DNA from: Acidobacteriaceae bacterium
Lineage (GTDB): Bacteria; Acidobacteriota; Terriglobia; Terriglobales; Acidobacteriaceae
DNA length: 57,761 nt
Direction of reading: 5' to 3'
NCBI GenBank assembly: GCA_025356095.1
Contig: JANXUR010000061.1
Coordinates: forward strand, 1 to 57,761
Below, piece after piece: positions 51,232-57,761 of the stretch. Position numbers and translations under genes: made by a program. The notes below the pieces were generated by a model. It had not been told where the DNA came from and ran no database searches. It was given only the letters and a program-made list of their open reading frames with translations. The number at the start of each line of letters is the position of its first letter. The stretch's first letter is position 1.

Positions 51232-53007
51232 ATGGATCTTCACTTCACTTCCGAGCAAGCCACACCGCAAGAGCAGGCCATCGTTGACGCCCAAGTCGCG
51301 CGCATGCGCGGTGATATTCCTCAGCGGTCGTATCTGTTGCCGGTCTTGATCGCGATTCAGCAACGTGTGGGGTGGATCAGCCCCGGCGGGCTGAATTACG
51401 CCAGCAACGTGCTGGGTGTTCCTCCGGCGGACGTCTACGGCGTTGCCGATTTCTACGCACTGCTTTCGACCAAAGCGCAGGCGCTCAACGTTGCACATAT
51501 CTGTGACGATATCGCCTGCGCCAATCGCGGCGGGGCAGCGCTCTGCGCGGCGATGGAAGCGGCCCTCGGCCCGGCAGGCGCGGGCGAAGCGACTACCTGG
51601 CACCACAGTCCATGCCTCGGCTTATGCGAGCATGCGCCTGCAGCGCTGGTGGCGCGGGCGGGCGAAACCGCGTCCTCGATGCTGCTGCCAAGGGCAACGA
51701 CTGGCCCATTACTGGCAATTCTTGCAGGTGCCGAGCCGGTTCGACTGCCGATCGAAACTTCACTCCCTCAATTTGGCGATGCGTCGCTTAAGCTGCTGCG
51801 CCGCATTGGTCATGTGGATCCGTTCAGCCTCACCGACTACGAACGCAGCGGTGGATTCGCGGCACTGCGGCGAGCCTTCGAAATGGGTGCAGATGCGGTG
51901 ATGCGCGAAGTCGAGGCATCGAAGCTTGCTGGACGCGGAGGTGCTGCATTTCCAGCGGGTGCCAAATGGCGTTCGGTGCTGGCCAATCCCGGTCCGCGTT
52001 ATCTTGTCTGCAACGCCGACGAGTCTGAGCCAGGCACATTTAAGGATCGCGCCGTGATGGAAGGCGATCCCTATGCGGTGATCGAGGCCATGATCCTCGC
52101 GGCCTTTACCACGGGATGCGAGCTTGGCTTCCTATATCTGCGCGGCGAATATCCGCTGGCGCACCAGTACCTTTCTTATGCCATAGAGCAATGCCGGGCG
52201 CAGGACTGGCTGGGCGCGAACATTCAGGGCTCCGGTTTTTTGTTTGACATCGAATTGCGCAGCGGCGCGGGCGCTTACATCTGCGGCGAAGAGACCGCGA
52301 TGCTCAACTCCATCGAGGGCTATCGCGGCGAACCGCGCAACAAGCCGCCGTTCCCCACGCAAGTGGGCCTCTTTGGCAAGCCCACCGTCATCAACAATGT
52401 AGAGACGCTCATCAATATTCCGGGAATTGTGCTGGAGGGTGGGGCAGCGTATGCGGCGATCGGCACCGAACGCTCCACCGGCACCAAACTCTATTGCGTT
52501 TCGGGTGATGTGTCCCGTCCCGGCGTGTACGAAGCTGCGTTTGGCATCACGTTGCGAGAGCTTCTGACGCTGGCTGGTGGTGTCGTAGGCAACCTGCAAG
52601 CGGTGTTGCTGGGCGGAGCGGCGGGCGGATTCGTCACACCAGAACAACTCGATACGCCGCTGACCTTTGAAGGGTGCCGCACAGCGGGTGCCACGCTCGG
52701 CTCGGCCGTGGTGATGCCCTTCAACGATCAAACCGATTTGCGCCAGGTGCTCCTGCGCATTGCCGCATTCTTTCGCGACGAATCTTGTGGACAGTGCGTG
52801 CCTTGCCGCGTAGGTGTAGTCCGTCAGCAAGAGTTATTGCAGCGGCTTTCCGCAAGCGCGCCGATTGGCGACGTGGCCAGCGAGCGCGCGTTACTGAAGG
52901 AGTTGGGACAAGCTATGCGCGACGCGTCCATTTGCGCGCTGGGACACACCGCATCGAGCGCGGCGGAATCCGCACTGAGTAAGTTCGCGATCTTTCAACC
53001 AAGGTGA
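51232..53007 (+). CDS. Formate dehydrogenase NADH-reacting subunit, NuoE-NuoF fusion
   Basis: A 591-residue fusion of the two complex I-like diaphorase parts. Residues 1-160 are NuoE-like with a thioredoxin-like [2Fe-2S] site: Cys91, Cys96, Cys128, Cys132 (CDDIACANRG, SPCLGLCEHAP). Residues about 185-591 are NuoF-like: GRGGAAFPAGAKW (234-246) for NADH/FMN, NADESEPGTFKDR, ICGEETAML and the [4Fe-4S] site ESCGQCVPCR (Cys519, 522, 525) with Cys568. It passes electrons between NAD+ and the formate site. Soluble NAD-linked formate dehydrogenases encode these parts as separate or fused subunits (FdsG/FdsB). It follows fdhA after a gap containing an 11-bp repeat array and precedes the Fe-S subunit by 19 bases. 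No strong ribosome site. Confidence 0.93.
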   Translation: MDLHFTSEQATPQEQAIVDAQVARMRGDIPQRSYLLPVLIAIQQRVGWISPGGLNYASNVLGVPPADVYGVADFYALLSTKAQALNVAHICDDIACANRGGAALCAAMEAALGPAGAGEATTWHHSPCLGLCEHAPAALVARAGETASSMLLPRATTGPLLAILAGAEPVRLPIETSLPQFGDASLKLLRRIGHVDPFSLTDYERSGGFAALRRAFEMGADAVMREVEASKLAGRGGAAFPAGAKWRSVLANPGPRYLVCNADESEPGTFKDRAVMEGDPYAVIEAMILAAFTTGCELGFLYLRGEYPLAHQYLSYAIEQCRAQDWLGANIQGSGFLFDIELRSGAGAYICGEETAMLNSIEGYRGEPRNKPPFPTQVGLFGKPTVINNVETLINIPGIVLEGGAAYAAIGTERSTGTKLYCVSGDVSRPGVYEAAFGITLRELLTLAGGVVGNLQAVLLGGAAGGFVTPEQLDTPLTFEGCRTAGATLGSAVVMPFNDQTDLRQVLLRIAAFFRDESCGQCVPCRVGVVRQQELLQRLSASAPIGDVASERALLKELGQAMRDASICALGHTASSAAESALSKFAIFQPR

Positions 53008-53026
53008 CAGGAACCACGGATTCGCT

Positions 53027-54043
53027 ATGAGTGAAACGACCCGCAACGGAGCCACTCCACTGGTGCAGCTCGCACCCGACGCGATGACACCGATTCCGCG
53101 CGGGCCGCTGCCTATTTTGCCGTCGCGTCCCAGCAAGATGATAGATCTGACGGTGGATGGCCGTGCGGTTTCCGTTCCAGAGGGCGCGACGCTCATCGAG
53201 GCCACAAGGCGGCTCAGTATTGATACCCCAACCCTCTGTTTCCTTGAAAATCTCACCCCGGTCAACGTGTGTCGCATCTGCGTGGTCGAGTTGGAAGGCT
53301 CTCGCGCGCTGGTTCCTTCGTGTTCGCGCAAGGCAGAAGCTGGGATGAAGGTTCTTACCGACTCCGAGCGTGTGCGCCTGAGCCGTCGCATGGTTTTGGA
53401 ACTGCTGGCCTCCTCGGTGGACGTTTCTACCGCGCCCCAATTTCAGGAATACATGCGTCGTTATGGCGCGCATCCTGAAAGGTTTGGCGCTGCTGCCGCG
53501 CCTGCCAACGAAGGTGAGCGCGATGCCGCCGTTCCGGGCCGTCATCACACCGGGCATGGCCATTCCGCTGCCACGGCAGCTTCCGTTGCTCAGCCCGTGA
53601 AGGTAGACAACGACCTCTACGTCCGCGACTATGGCAAGTGCATTCTCTGCTACAAGTGCGTGGAAGCCTGCGGCGAAGATGCGCAAAACACCTTTGCGAT
53701 AGCCGTCGCTGGGCGTGGCTTCGATGCCCGCATTTCCACCGAATACAACGTTCCACTCACTGAATCTGCGTGCGTGTATTGTGGCAACTGCATTGGCGTG
53801 TGTCCCACTGGCGCGCTGATGTTCAAAAGTGAATTCGACATGCGGGCAGCCGGGACGTGGAACGAGACTGCACAGACGCAGACCAATACCATCTGCCCAT
53901 ACTGCGGCGTGGGCTGCACCCTTACCGTGCATGTTCAAGCCGACAAGATCGTAAAGGTCACCTCGCCCATGGAGCAGCCGGTCACCAACGGACATCTCTG
54001 CATTAAGGGGCGCTTTGGCTGGGAGTGGGTGAACCAGCGCTAG
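53027..54043 (+). CDS. Formate dehydrogenase Fe-S subunit: ferredoxin domains plus the missing N-terminal [4Fe-4S] domain of the alpha subunit
   Basis: A 338-residue protein matching the N-terminal half of FdsA/NuoG-type alpha subunits. Residues 38-125 form a [2Fe-2S] ferredoxin domain (Cys71, 82, 85, 99). The His-Cys [4Fe-4S] segment usual after it is replaced by SSVDVSTAPQFQEYMRRYGA without ligands. A linker has a His-rich patch (RHHTGHGHS, 172-180). Two [4Fe-4S] motifs follow: Cys205/208/211/215 and Cys249/252/255/259. The C-terminus is CPYCGVGC (290-297) to HLCIKGRFGWEWV (Cys325), the Fe4S4 domain that normally starts the catalytic chain, and it stops exactly where the 49179 protein begins (TATRLTQPLIR). 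The two must associate so that the cluster sits next to the molybdopterin. Confidence 0.92.
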   Translation: MSETTRNGATPLVQLAPDAMTPIPRGPLPILPSRPSKMIDLTVDGRAVSVPEGATLIEATRRLSIDTPTLCFLENLTPVNVCRICVVELEGSRALVPSCSRKAEAGMKVLTDSERVRLSRRMVLELLASSVDVSTAPQFQEYMRRYGAHPERFGAAAAPANEGERDAAVPGRHHTGHGHSAATAASVAQPVKVDNDLYVRDYGKCILCYKCVEACGEDAQNTFAIAVAGRGFDARISTEYNVPLTESACVYCGNCIGVCPTGALMFKSEFDMRAAGTWNETAQTQTNTICPYCGVGCTLTVHVQADKIVKVTSPMEQPVTNGHLCIKGRFGWEWVNQR

Positions 54044-54072
54044 CCTGCTGCAAGAACGCCTGCGTGGTTCGC

Positions 54073-54078
54073 TACAAT
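54073..54078 (+). promoter_or_regulatory. Possible -10 box for a leaderless nagA transcript
   Basis: TACAAT ends eight bases before the nagA ATG, the distance expected if transcription begins at the start codon; no ribosome site is present and no good -35 is seen. Confidence 0.3.
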
Positions 54079-54086
54079 GGCAGACG

Positions 54087-55274
54087 ATGCGCGCCTTCAC
54101 TGCTGCCGCCCTGTTAACTCCGCTGGAAGTAGTCGAGCGGCCCTTATTGCTGGTCAGCGATGACGGTCGCATCGTGGAGGCTTCCTCCCGCGATGCCTGC
54201 GCAGTGCCTCCCAGCGCTTCGCTTACTGACTTTGGCGATGCCGTCCTTGCACCCGGTTACTTCGACATTCATATTCACGGGGGCGCAGGGTTTGACGTGA
54301 TGGAGTCGTCACCCGACGCGTTGCCTGCAATCGAGGGCCTGCTCGCCAAACACGGCGTGACTGCGTATTTTCCTACCACGGTCACGGCGCCGATGGATGC
54401 GACGTTGCAAGCGCTGGAGCGACTCGCAGATGCTGTTGAAGCGCACGCGAAGAGTCTCCTTCATGGAGAAGGAGCGCGCCCTCTCGGTATCCATCTGGAA
54501 GGCCCGTTCCTAAGCCACGCCAAGAAGGGTGTGCATCCTCCTGACCTGCTGCTTGACCCCACGCCCCAGTTGTTCGAGCGCTTTTGGCAAGCCTCCCGCG
54601 GCCACATTCGCATGATGACGATTGCGCCCGAACTGCCGGGAGCCATCGAGGTGATTGCTCTGGCGGCAGCACGAGGCGTGTGCGTCAGCCTTGGCCACTC
54701 CAACGCCAGCACTGCGGAAACGCATCGAGGGATGGCTGCCGGTGGCCACCACTGCACCCATGCCTTTAACGCCATGCGCCCTCTCGATCATCGTGAGTTG
54801 GGCATCCTGGGAACACTCCTCACCTCAGATTCACTAACCGCAGACATCATCGCCGATGGCGTGCACGTGCATCCGGAGGTGGTGCAAATGTTTTTGCAGC
54901 TAAAGGGTGAGGCGCGCGCCGTGCTGATTACCGATGCCACCGCCGCAACGGGGATGCCGGACGGCACTTACAAACTGGGCCGTTTTGATATGCAACTGCG
55001 CGACGGCGTCTGCTGGCACGATGGCCATTTGGCGGGTAGCGCCTTGACGATGGATCTTGCTGTCCGCAACGTAATGCTGTTTGCCGGGTGGAGTCTGCGT
55101 CAGGCGGTGCGGTTGGCCTCGGCTAATCCCGCCGATGTGGTAGGCGAAGGGGGCCAGCGAGGCCGGCTCGTCCCCGGAGCGATTGCTGATTTTGTGGTGC
55201 TTTCCCCGTCTGGCGAGGTGCGTAGTACCTACCTCGCCGGACGGGATGGTGGTGAGTCGTTACGTTTCTTCTAG
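54087..55274 (+). CDS. nagA: N-acetylglucosamine-6-phosphate deacetylase
   Basis: Cytoplasmic amidohydrolase that removes acetate from N-acetylglucosamine 6-phosphate in amino-sugar catabolism and peptidoglycan recycling. The 395 residues are full length. Metal and catalytic residues of the family are in order: His62 and His64 in DIHIHGG, Glu138 in HLEGPFL, His204 in SLGHSNAS, His225 in THAFNAM, and catalytic Asp283 in LITDATAATG. The start follows the formate dehydrogenase Fe-S gene by 43 bases without a ribosome site but with a TACAAT, so it may have its own leaderless transcript. The product, glucosamine 6-phosphate, is the expected substrate of the SIS protein encoded at 8839. It overlaps the convergent 152-residue gene by four bases. 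Confidence 0.95.
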   Translation: MRAFTAAALLTPLEVVERPLLLVSDDGRIVEASSRDACAVPPSASLTDFGDAVLAPGYFDIHIHGGAGFDVMESSPDALPAIEGLLAKHGVTAYFPTTVTAPMDATLQALERLADAVEAHAKSLLHGEGARPLGIHLEGPFLSHAKKGVHPPDLLLDPTPQLFERFWQASRGHIRMMTIAPELPGAIEVIALAAARGVCVSLGHSNASTAETHRGMAAGGHHCTHAFNAMRPLDHRELGILGTLLTSDSLTADIIADGVHVHPEVVQMFLQLKGEARAVLITDATAATGMPDGTYKLGRFDMQLRDGVCWHDGHLAGSALTMDLAVRNVMLFAGWSLRQAVRLASANPADVVGEGGQRGRLVPGAIADFVVLSPSGEVRSTYLAGRDGGESLRFF

Positions 55275-55729
55275 TTTGGCTTCTGCACTTTAGAGCCGGT
55301 CCAATAGTGCTTCAAGGCGTCTTCTGCTGCGTTTGTCACTCGGTCAAGAAAGTCCGGCTCGTCGTCGTCATCCTCAAATAGGCTGGGCAAATCCAGTAAC
55401 GCTGCCAACCGGGTGGAGCGGCCACTGCGCCTGGAGGATGCAGTGATCACTTCTGGATTGATGGCGCGCCGATAAAACCACAAAAACTGGCGCATTTGGT
55501 CAGTCGCTGACTTGATCTCCTCCAAAGTCCCCAATTTTTCTAGAGCTTTCAGTTCATCGAGCCGCTCCGGTTCGCTAGCGGCTTCAATGGCTGCGCGGCT
55601 CAGTTCGTGTTGCAAAGTGGCCATCTCGGCAGAGGCGCTGCGTAGTCGCGCCTCCAGTTCTTCCATCCGGGTTGAGTGCACGTTAGCGGTTCCATTCATA
55701 GTTGGCATCCGTGGGGACACTCCATACAT
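55271..55729 (-). CDS. Unrecognised coiled-coil protein with acidic loop
   Basis: Up to 152 residues; ATGs at 55729, 55699 and 55666 are possible starts and none has a good ribosome site. The N-terminal third is a predicted coiled coil (MEELEARLRSASAEMATLQ, then helices rich in Glu/Ala/Leu). A middle segment QMRQFLWFYRRAINPEV is amphipathic, then ITASSRRSGRSTRLAALLDL and an acidic loop FEDDDDEPDFL precede a short helix and a Lys-rich tail. No membrane helix, signal or cofactor motif is visible. I do not recognise the family. It lies downstream of the epimerase gene on the same strand with a 12-bp repeat array between them. Confidence 0.6.
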   Translation of the reverse strand: MYGVSPRMPTMNGTANVHSTRMEELEARLRSASAEMATLQHELSRAAIEAASEPERLDELKALEKLGTLEEIKSATDQMRQFLWFYRRAINPEVITASSRRSGRSTRLAALLDLPSLFEDDDDEPDFLDRVTNAAEDALKHYWTGSKVQKPN

Positions 55730-55918
55730 CGGAAAGTTGCGGCGGAATCACAGTCCCACCCGTGCTGGCACCTAGGTAACCAAGGTTGTCTACTCGATTT
55801 ACGCTGGCGGAGCGACCCAGAGCAACGCCCGGCACTAAGCGCTGTTGGACACTCCGTCCGGAGCGTCGTCCGGAGCGTCGTCTGAAGCGTCGAATGAAGC
55901 GCCAAATGAAGCGCCAAA
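55730..55918. other. Gap between the epimerase and coiled-coil genes
   Basis: 189 bases on the transcript side between two minus-strand genes. Apart from the 12-bp array at its right end, nothing is recognisable; open frames here are antisense shadows. Confidence 0.5.
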
Positions 55919-55922
55919 CTAC
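55851..55922. repeat. 12-bp tandem array, six units, touching the epimerase stop codon
   Basis: Six head-to-tail 12-base units with stepwise change: ACTCCGTCCGGA, GCGTCGTCCGGA, GCGTCGTCTGAA, GCGTCGAATGAA, GCGCCAAATGAA, GCGCCAAACTAC. Neighbouring units are always most alike, a gradient expected from successive unit duplication. The last unit includes the stop codon of the epimerase gene on the minus strand. Confidence 0.85.
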
Positions 55923-56563
55923 GCACCTGCGCGAATGCCAGCCACGTCCACGATTCGTATGCCCTTCGCCGGCTTTTCCACTGCGCCTTGCAACGTGGCC
56001 AGCATTTGCCAAAGCGAAACCAAACCCAATCGAGTTGCTCCTGCACGGGTGGCGGGCACCGCCTCGGCCAGCTTGTAGATGGGAAGCAGTGCGTAAGGCC
56101 ACCAGTGCCCCGGGCCCAGCACGTACCATGGCCGCAGAATAGTGGCGTCCATGCCGCTGTCGCAGATCATGGCTTCGCATTCCTTGCGGACCGCGATATA
56201 CGCCTGCATAGCCGGGGCGGGGTGCGCCACGCTGACGTAGACAAAGTGCGAAATGCCCGCAGCCTTGGCTACCCTTACGGCCTCGCGGGTACCCACTAAA
56301 TCAATCTCACGAAACTGCCGAGCCTTGCCGGGGCTGGGATGCGGCACCGCTGCCAGATGCACAAAAGTGTCACCGGGGTAAACGCCATCCGCATAACTGC
56401 TGCCACGCAGCGCATCACCGAATACCGGAACCGCCGCCGCAGGCAGCCGCCCTTCGGAGCCGGGGCGTACCAGCCCCCGAATTTCATATCGCCCAGCCGC
56501 CAGCATGGGGATGAGCCGTGACCCCATGTAGCCCGTCCCGCCCGTGATGAAGACCGACCTCAT
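55919..56563 (-). CDS. NAD(P)-binding epimerase/NmrA-like short-chain protein
   Basis: A 214-residue Rossmann-fold protein of the extended or atypical short-chain dehydrogenase type. VFITGGTGYMGSRLIPML (residues 4-21) has the TGxxGxxG cofactor motif; FVHLAAVPHPSP and FVYVSVAHPAPAMQAYIAVRKECE (blocks) replace the normal YxxxK site with Tyr-x-x-x-x-Lys spacing that does not fit a classical catalytic pair. ILRPWYVLGPGHWWPYALLPI is the usual substrate-binding start. It may be an NAD-sensing or isomerase-like protein rather than an active reductase. The C-terminus is short for the family. The gene ends within a 12-bp repeat array and starts beside another (13 bp), divergent from the permease gene. 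Confidence 0.8.
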   Translation of the reverse strand: MRSVFITGGTGYMGSRLIPMLAAGRYEIRGLVRPGSEGRLPAAAVPVFGDALRGSSYADGVYPGDTFVHLAAVPHPSPGKARQFREIDLVGTREAVRVAKAAGISHFVYVSVAHPAPAMQAYIAVRKECEAMICDSGMDATILRPWYVLGPGHWWPYALLPIYKLAEAVPATRAGATRLGLVSLWQMLATLQGAVEKPAKGIRIVDVAGIRAGA

Positions 56564-56589
56564 GCCTCGCGTCCTTTCACGCGCCCATT

Positions 56590-56641
56590 GTAGCGCTCTC
56601 CTGCAGCGCCGCTATGCAGCGCCGTTATGTAGCGCACTCAA
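56590..56641. repeat. 13-bp tandem array, four units, in a divergent promoter region
   Basis: Units GTAGCGCTCTCCT, GCAGCGCCGCTAT, GCAGCGCCGTTAT and GTAGCGCACTCAA keep GYAGCGC at the start; a fifth, weaker unit (GTAGTACGCAGCG) follows. Located 26 bases upstream of the epimerase start and 62 bases upstream of the permease start. Confidence 0.8.
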
Positions 56642-56703
56642 GTAGTACGCAGCGTAGTGGCTTTCCGATTGCTTCCTGCCGGGTAACCTGATACAACTCC
56701 GCA

Positions 56704-57761
56704 GTGACGCCGCCTGCCCATCCCGCCAACGCCACCACCGCAGCAACAGCCGCGCCTTCGCTCGCCCGTGCTATCGGGCGCTGGTCGCTTGTCGCGTTGA
56801 TGATTAACTCCATCATCGGCAGTGGCGTCTTCGGTCTGCCTTCGCAGGTGGCGGAGCGGGTGGGCCGGGCTGGGCCTGCGGCATGGCTGCTCGCGGCGCT
56901 GGTCGCTGGACTCATCATGGCCTGCTTCGCGGAAGTGGCCTCGCGCTTCACCGAGGCAGGCGGGCCTTACCTGTACGCGCAAGCTGCCTTTGGGCGCTTC
57001 CCCGGCCTGCTTACCGGATGGCTGCTCTGGCTGACCCGCGTTACCGCCGCCGCTGCCAACGTCAACCTCTTCGTCACTTACGCGGCGCAATTCTCGCCGT
57101 CGCTGGCTGGCCCGGTGGGGAGGCTGCTCGCGCTCACTCTGCTCGTCGCCTTTTTAGCGGCCATCAACCTGCTCGGCGTCAAAAACGGCGCGCGCATGAG
57201 CAACCTGTTCACCGTCGCCAAACTGCTGCCTCTGCTGGTGGTCGTGCTTGCCGGAGGCGCCTGGCTGCTGACTCGCGGTGGCGTGGCCCCGGTCGCCCCG
57301 CCAATCGCCCCGCTGCCCTCCGACTGGATGCGCGTCACCCTGCTGCTGCTGTTTGCCTACGGAGGCTTTGAGACCGCCCTCATCCCCGCTGGCGAGGCCA
57401 AAAACCCTCGCCGCGACAGCCCCCTCGCCCTCTTCGTTTCCCTCGGCGTCTGCGCCTTCCTCTACACCGCCGTGCAGTGGGTGGTCACCGGCCTGCTCGC
57501 CGACCCCGCCCACGCCGCCCGTCCCGTGGCCGCTGCCGCTCAGGTCTTCCTCGGCCCCATCGGAGCCAGCTTCGTCGCCATCGGCGTCCTCATCTCGGTC
57601 TACGGATACAGCGCGGCCAACATGATCTCCAACCCGCGCCTGCTGTTCGCCCTTGCCGAGCGCGGCGACCTGCCCTCGGCGCTGGCGCGCGTCAGCCGCC
57701 GCTTCCAGACGCCCTGGGTCGCGATCCTCATCTATAGCGCCGTCCTGTGGGCTCTGGCCGC
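56704..57761 (+). CDS. APC-superfamily amino acid permease (partial, runs off the right end)
   Basis: The frame has no stop from the in-frame TGA at 56689-56691 to the end of the window, giving at least 352 residues. The first available start is GTG at 56704. Helix 1 contains the APC signature GRWSLVALMINSIIGSGVFGLP (residues 26-47 of the GTG product, shown in one family-typical block split here at SLVALMINS / IIGSGVFGLP), with the unwound GSG used for substrate binding. FTEAGGPYLYAQAAFG is the helix 3 entry and GFETALIPAGEAKNPRRD the helix 6/7 block of amino acid/polyamine transporters. At least eight to nine helices are within the window. The substrate is unknown. Frames on the other strands here are shadows. 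Confidence 0.88.
   Translation, partial: MTPPAHPANATTAATAAPSLARAIGRWSLVALMINSIIGSGVFGLPSQVAERVGRAGPAAWLLAALVAGLIMACFAEVASRFTEAGGPYLYAQAAFGRFPGLLTGWLLWLTRVTAAAANVNLFVTYAAQFSPSLAGPVGRLLALTLLVAFLAAINLLGVKNGARMSNLFTVAKLLPLLVVVLAGGAWLLTRGGVAPVAPPIAPLPSDWMRVTLLLLFAYGGFETALIPAGEAKNPRRDSPLALFVSLGVCAFLYTAVQWVVTGLLADPAHAARPVAAAAQVFLGPIGASFVAIGVLISVYGYSAANMISNPRLLFALAERGDLPSALARVSRRFQTPWVAILIYSAVLWALA

Overview
The window looks like a chromosomal segment of a GC-rich member of the Acidobacteria (Terriglobia type). The basis is the combination of a very large Oar-like TonB-dependent receptor with an N-terminal carboxypeptidase-regulatory-like domain, Tat-exported ASPIC/UnbV (CRTAC1) and Gfo/Idh/MocA proteins, BNR/Ig-like surface proteins with an internal membrane hairpin, TPR-sulfatases, and abundant periplasmic sugar enzymes. 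This taxonomic call is inference; there is no rRNA, tRNA, insertion sequence, integrase, CRISPR array or phage gene to anchor it.

Layout, left to right. (1) 1-3.3 kb: the tail of an SMC/Rad50-like ATPase, catalase-peroxidase katG, and a small methyltransferase. (2) 3.3-9.9 kb, minus strand: a probable carbohydrate-uptake operon of a SIS-domain sugar-phosphate enzyme, a TIM-barrel glycosidase and a TonB receptor. (3) 10.2-14.1 kb: a giant Asp-box beta-propeller surface protein. (4) 14.4-22.2 kb: a periplasmic sugar cluster (DUF1080 keto-glycoside hydrolase, Gfo/Idh/MocA oxidoreductase, GH36, GMC dehydrogenase plus its gluconate-dehydrogenase-subunit-3 partner, xylose-isomerase-like TIM barrel) that fits oxidation and cleavage of 3-keto-glycosides. 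(5) 22.3-26.3 kb: glpF-glpK-glpD for glycerol, with a perfect LacI-type palindrome before glpK. (6) 26.3-32.4 kb: a tripartite RND efflux pump. (7) 32.5-39.7 kb: three alkaline-phosphatase-superfamily enzymes around a three-helix membrane protein and a tiny conserved-looking protein. (8) 39.7-43.5 kb: a histidine kinase-response regulator-CRTAC1 operon with overlapping genes. (9) 43.6-48.8 kb: two tandem di-heme oxidoreductases and an Ig-domain exported protein. (10) 49.2-54.0 kb: a formate dehydrogenase operon. (11) 54.1-57.8 kb: nagA, an unrecognised small protein, an NAD-binding epimerase-like protein and the start of an APC permease.

The most remarkable part is the formate dehydrogenase. 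Its catalytic gene carries an in-frame UGA exactly where the family has its catalytic Cys/Sec, followed 11 nt later by a hairpin with a GGUCU apical loop, as in bacterial SECIS elements. It therefore reads as a selenoprotein rather than two broken ORFs. Its N-terminal [4Fe-4S] domain is missing from that polypeptide and is found at the C-terminus of a separate ferredoxin-like subunit two genes downstream, so the alpha subunit is split cleanly at a domain boundary and the halves are encoded in reversed order around a NuoE-NuoF fusion.

A second, cross-cutting signal is a set of six unrelated short tandem repeats with 11-13 bp periods, all in or at the edge of intergenic regions and most of them directly upstream of a start codon, two of them inside the formate dehydrogenase operon.
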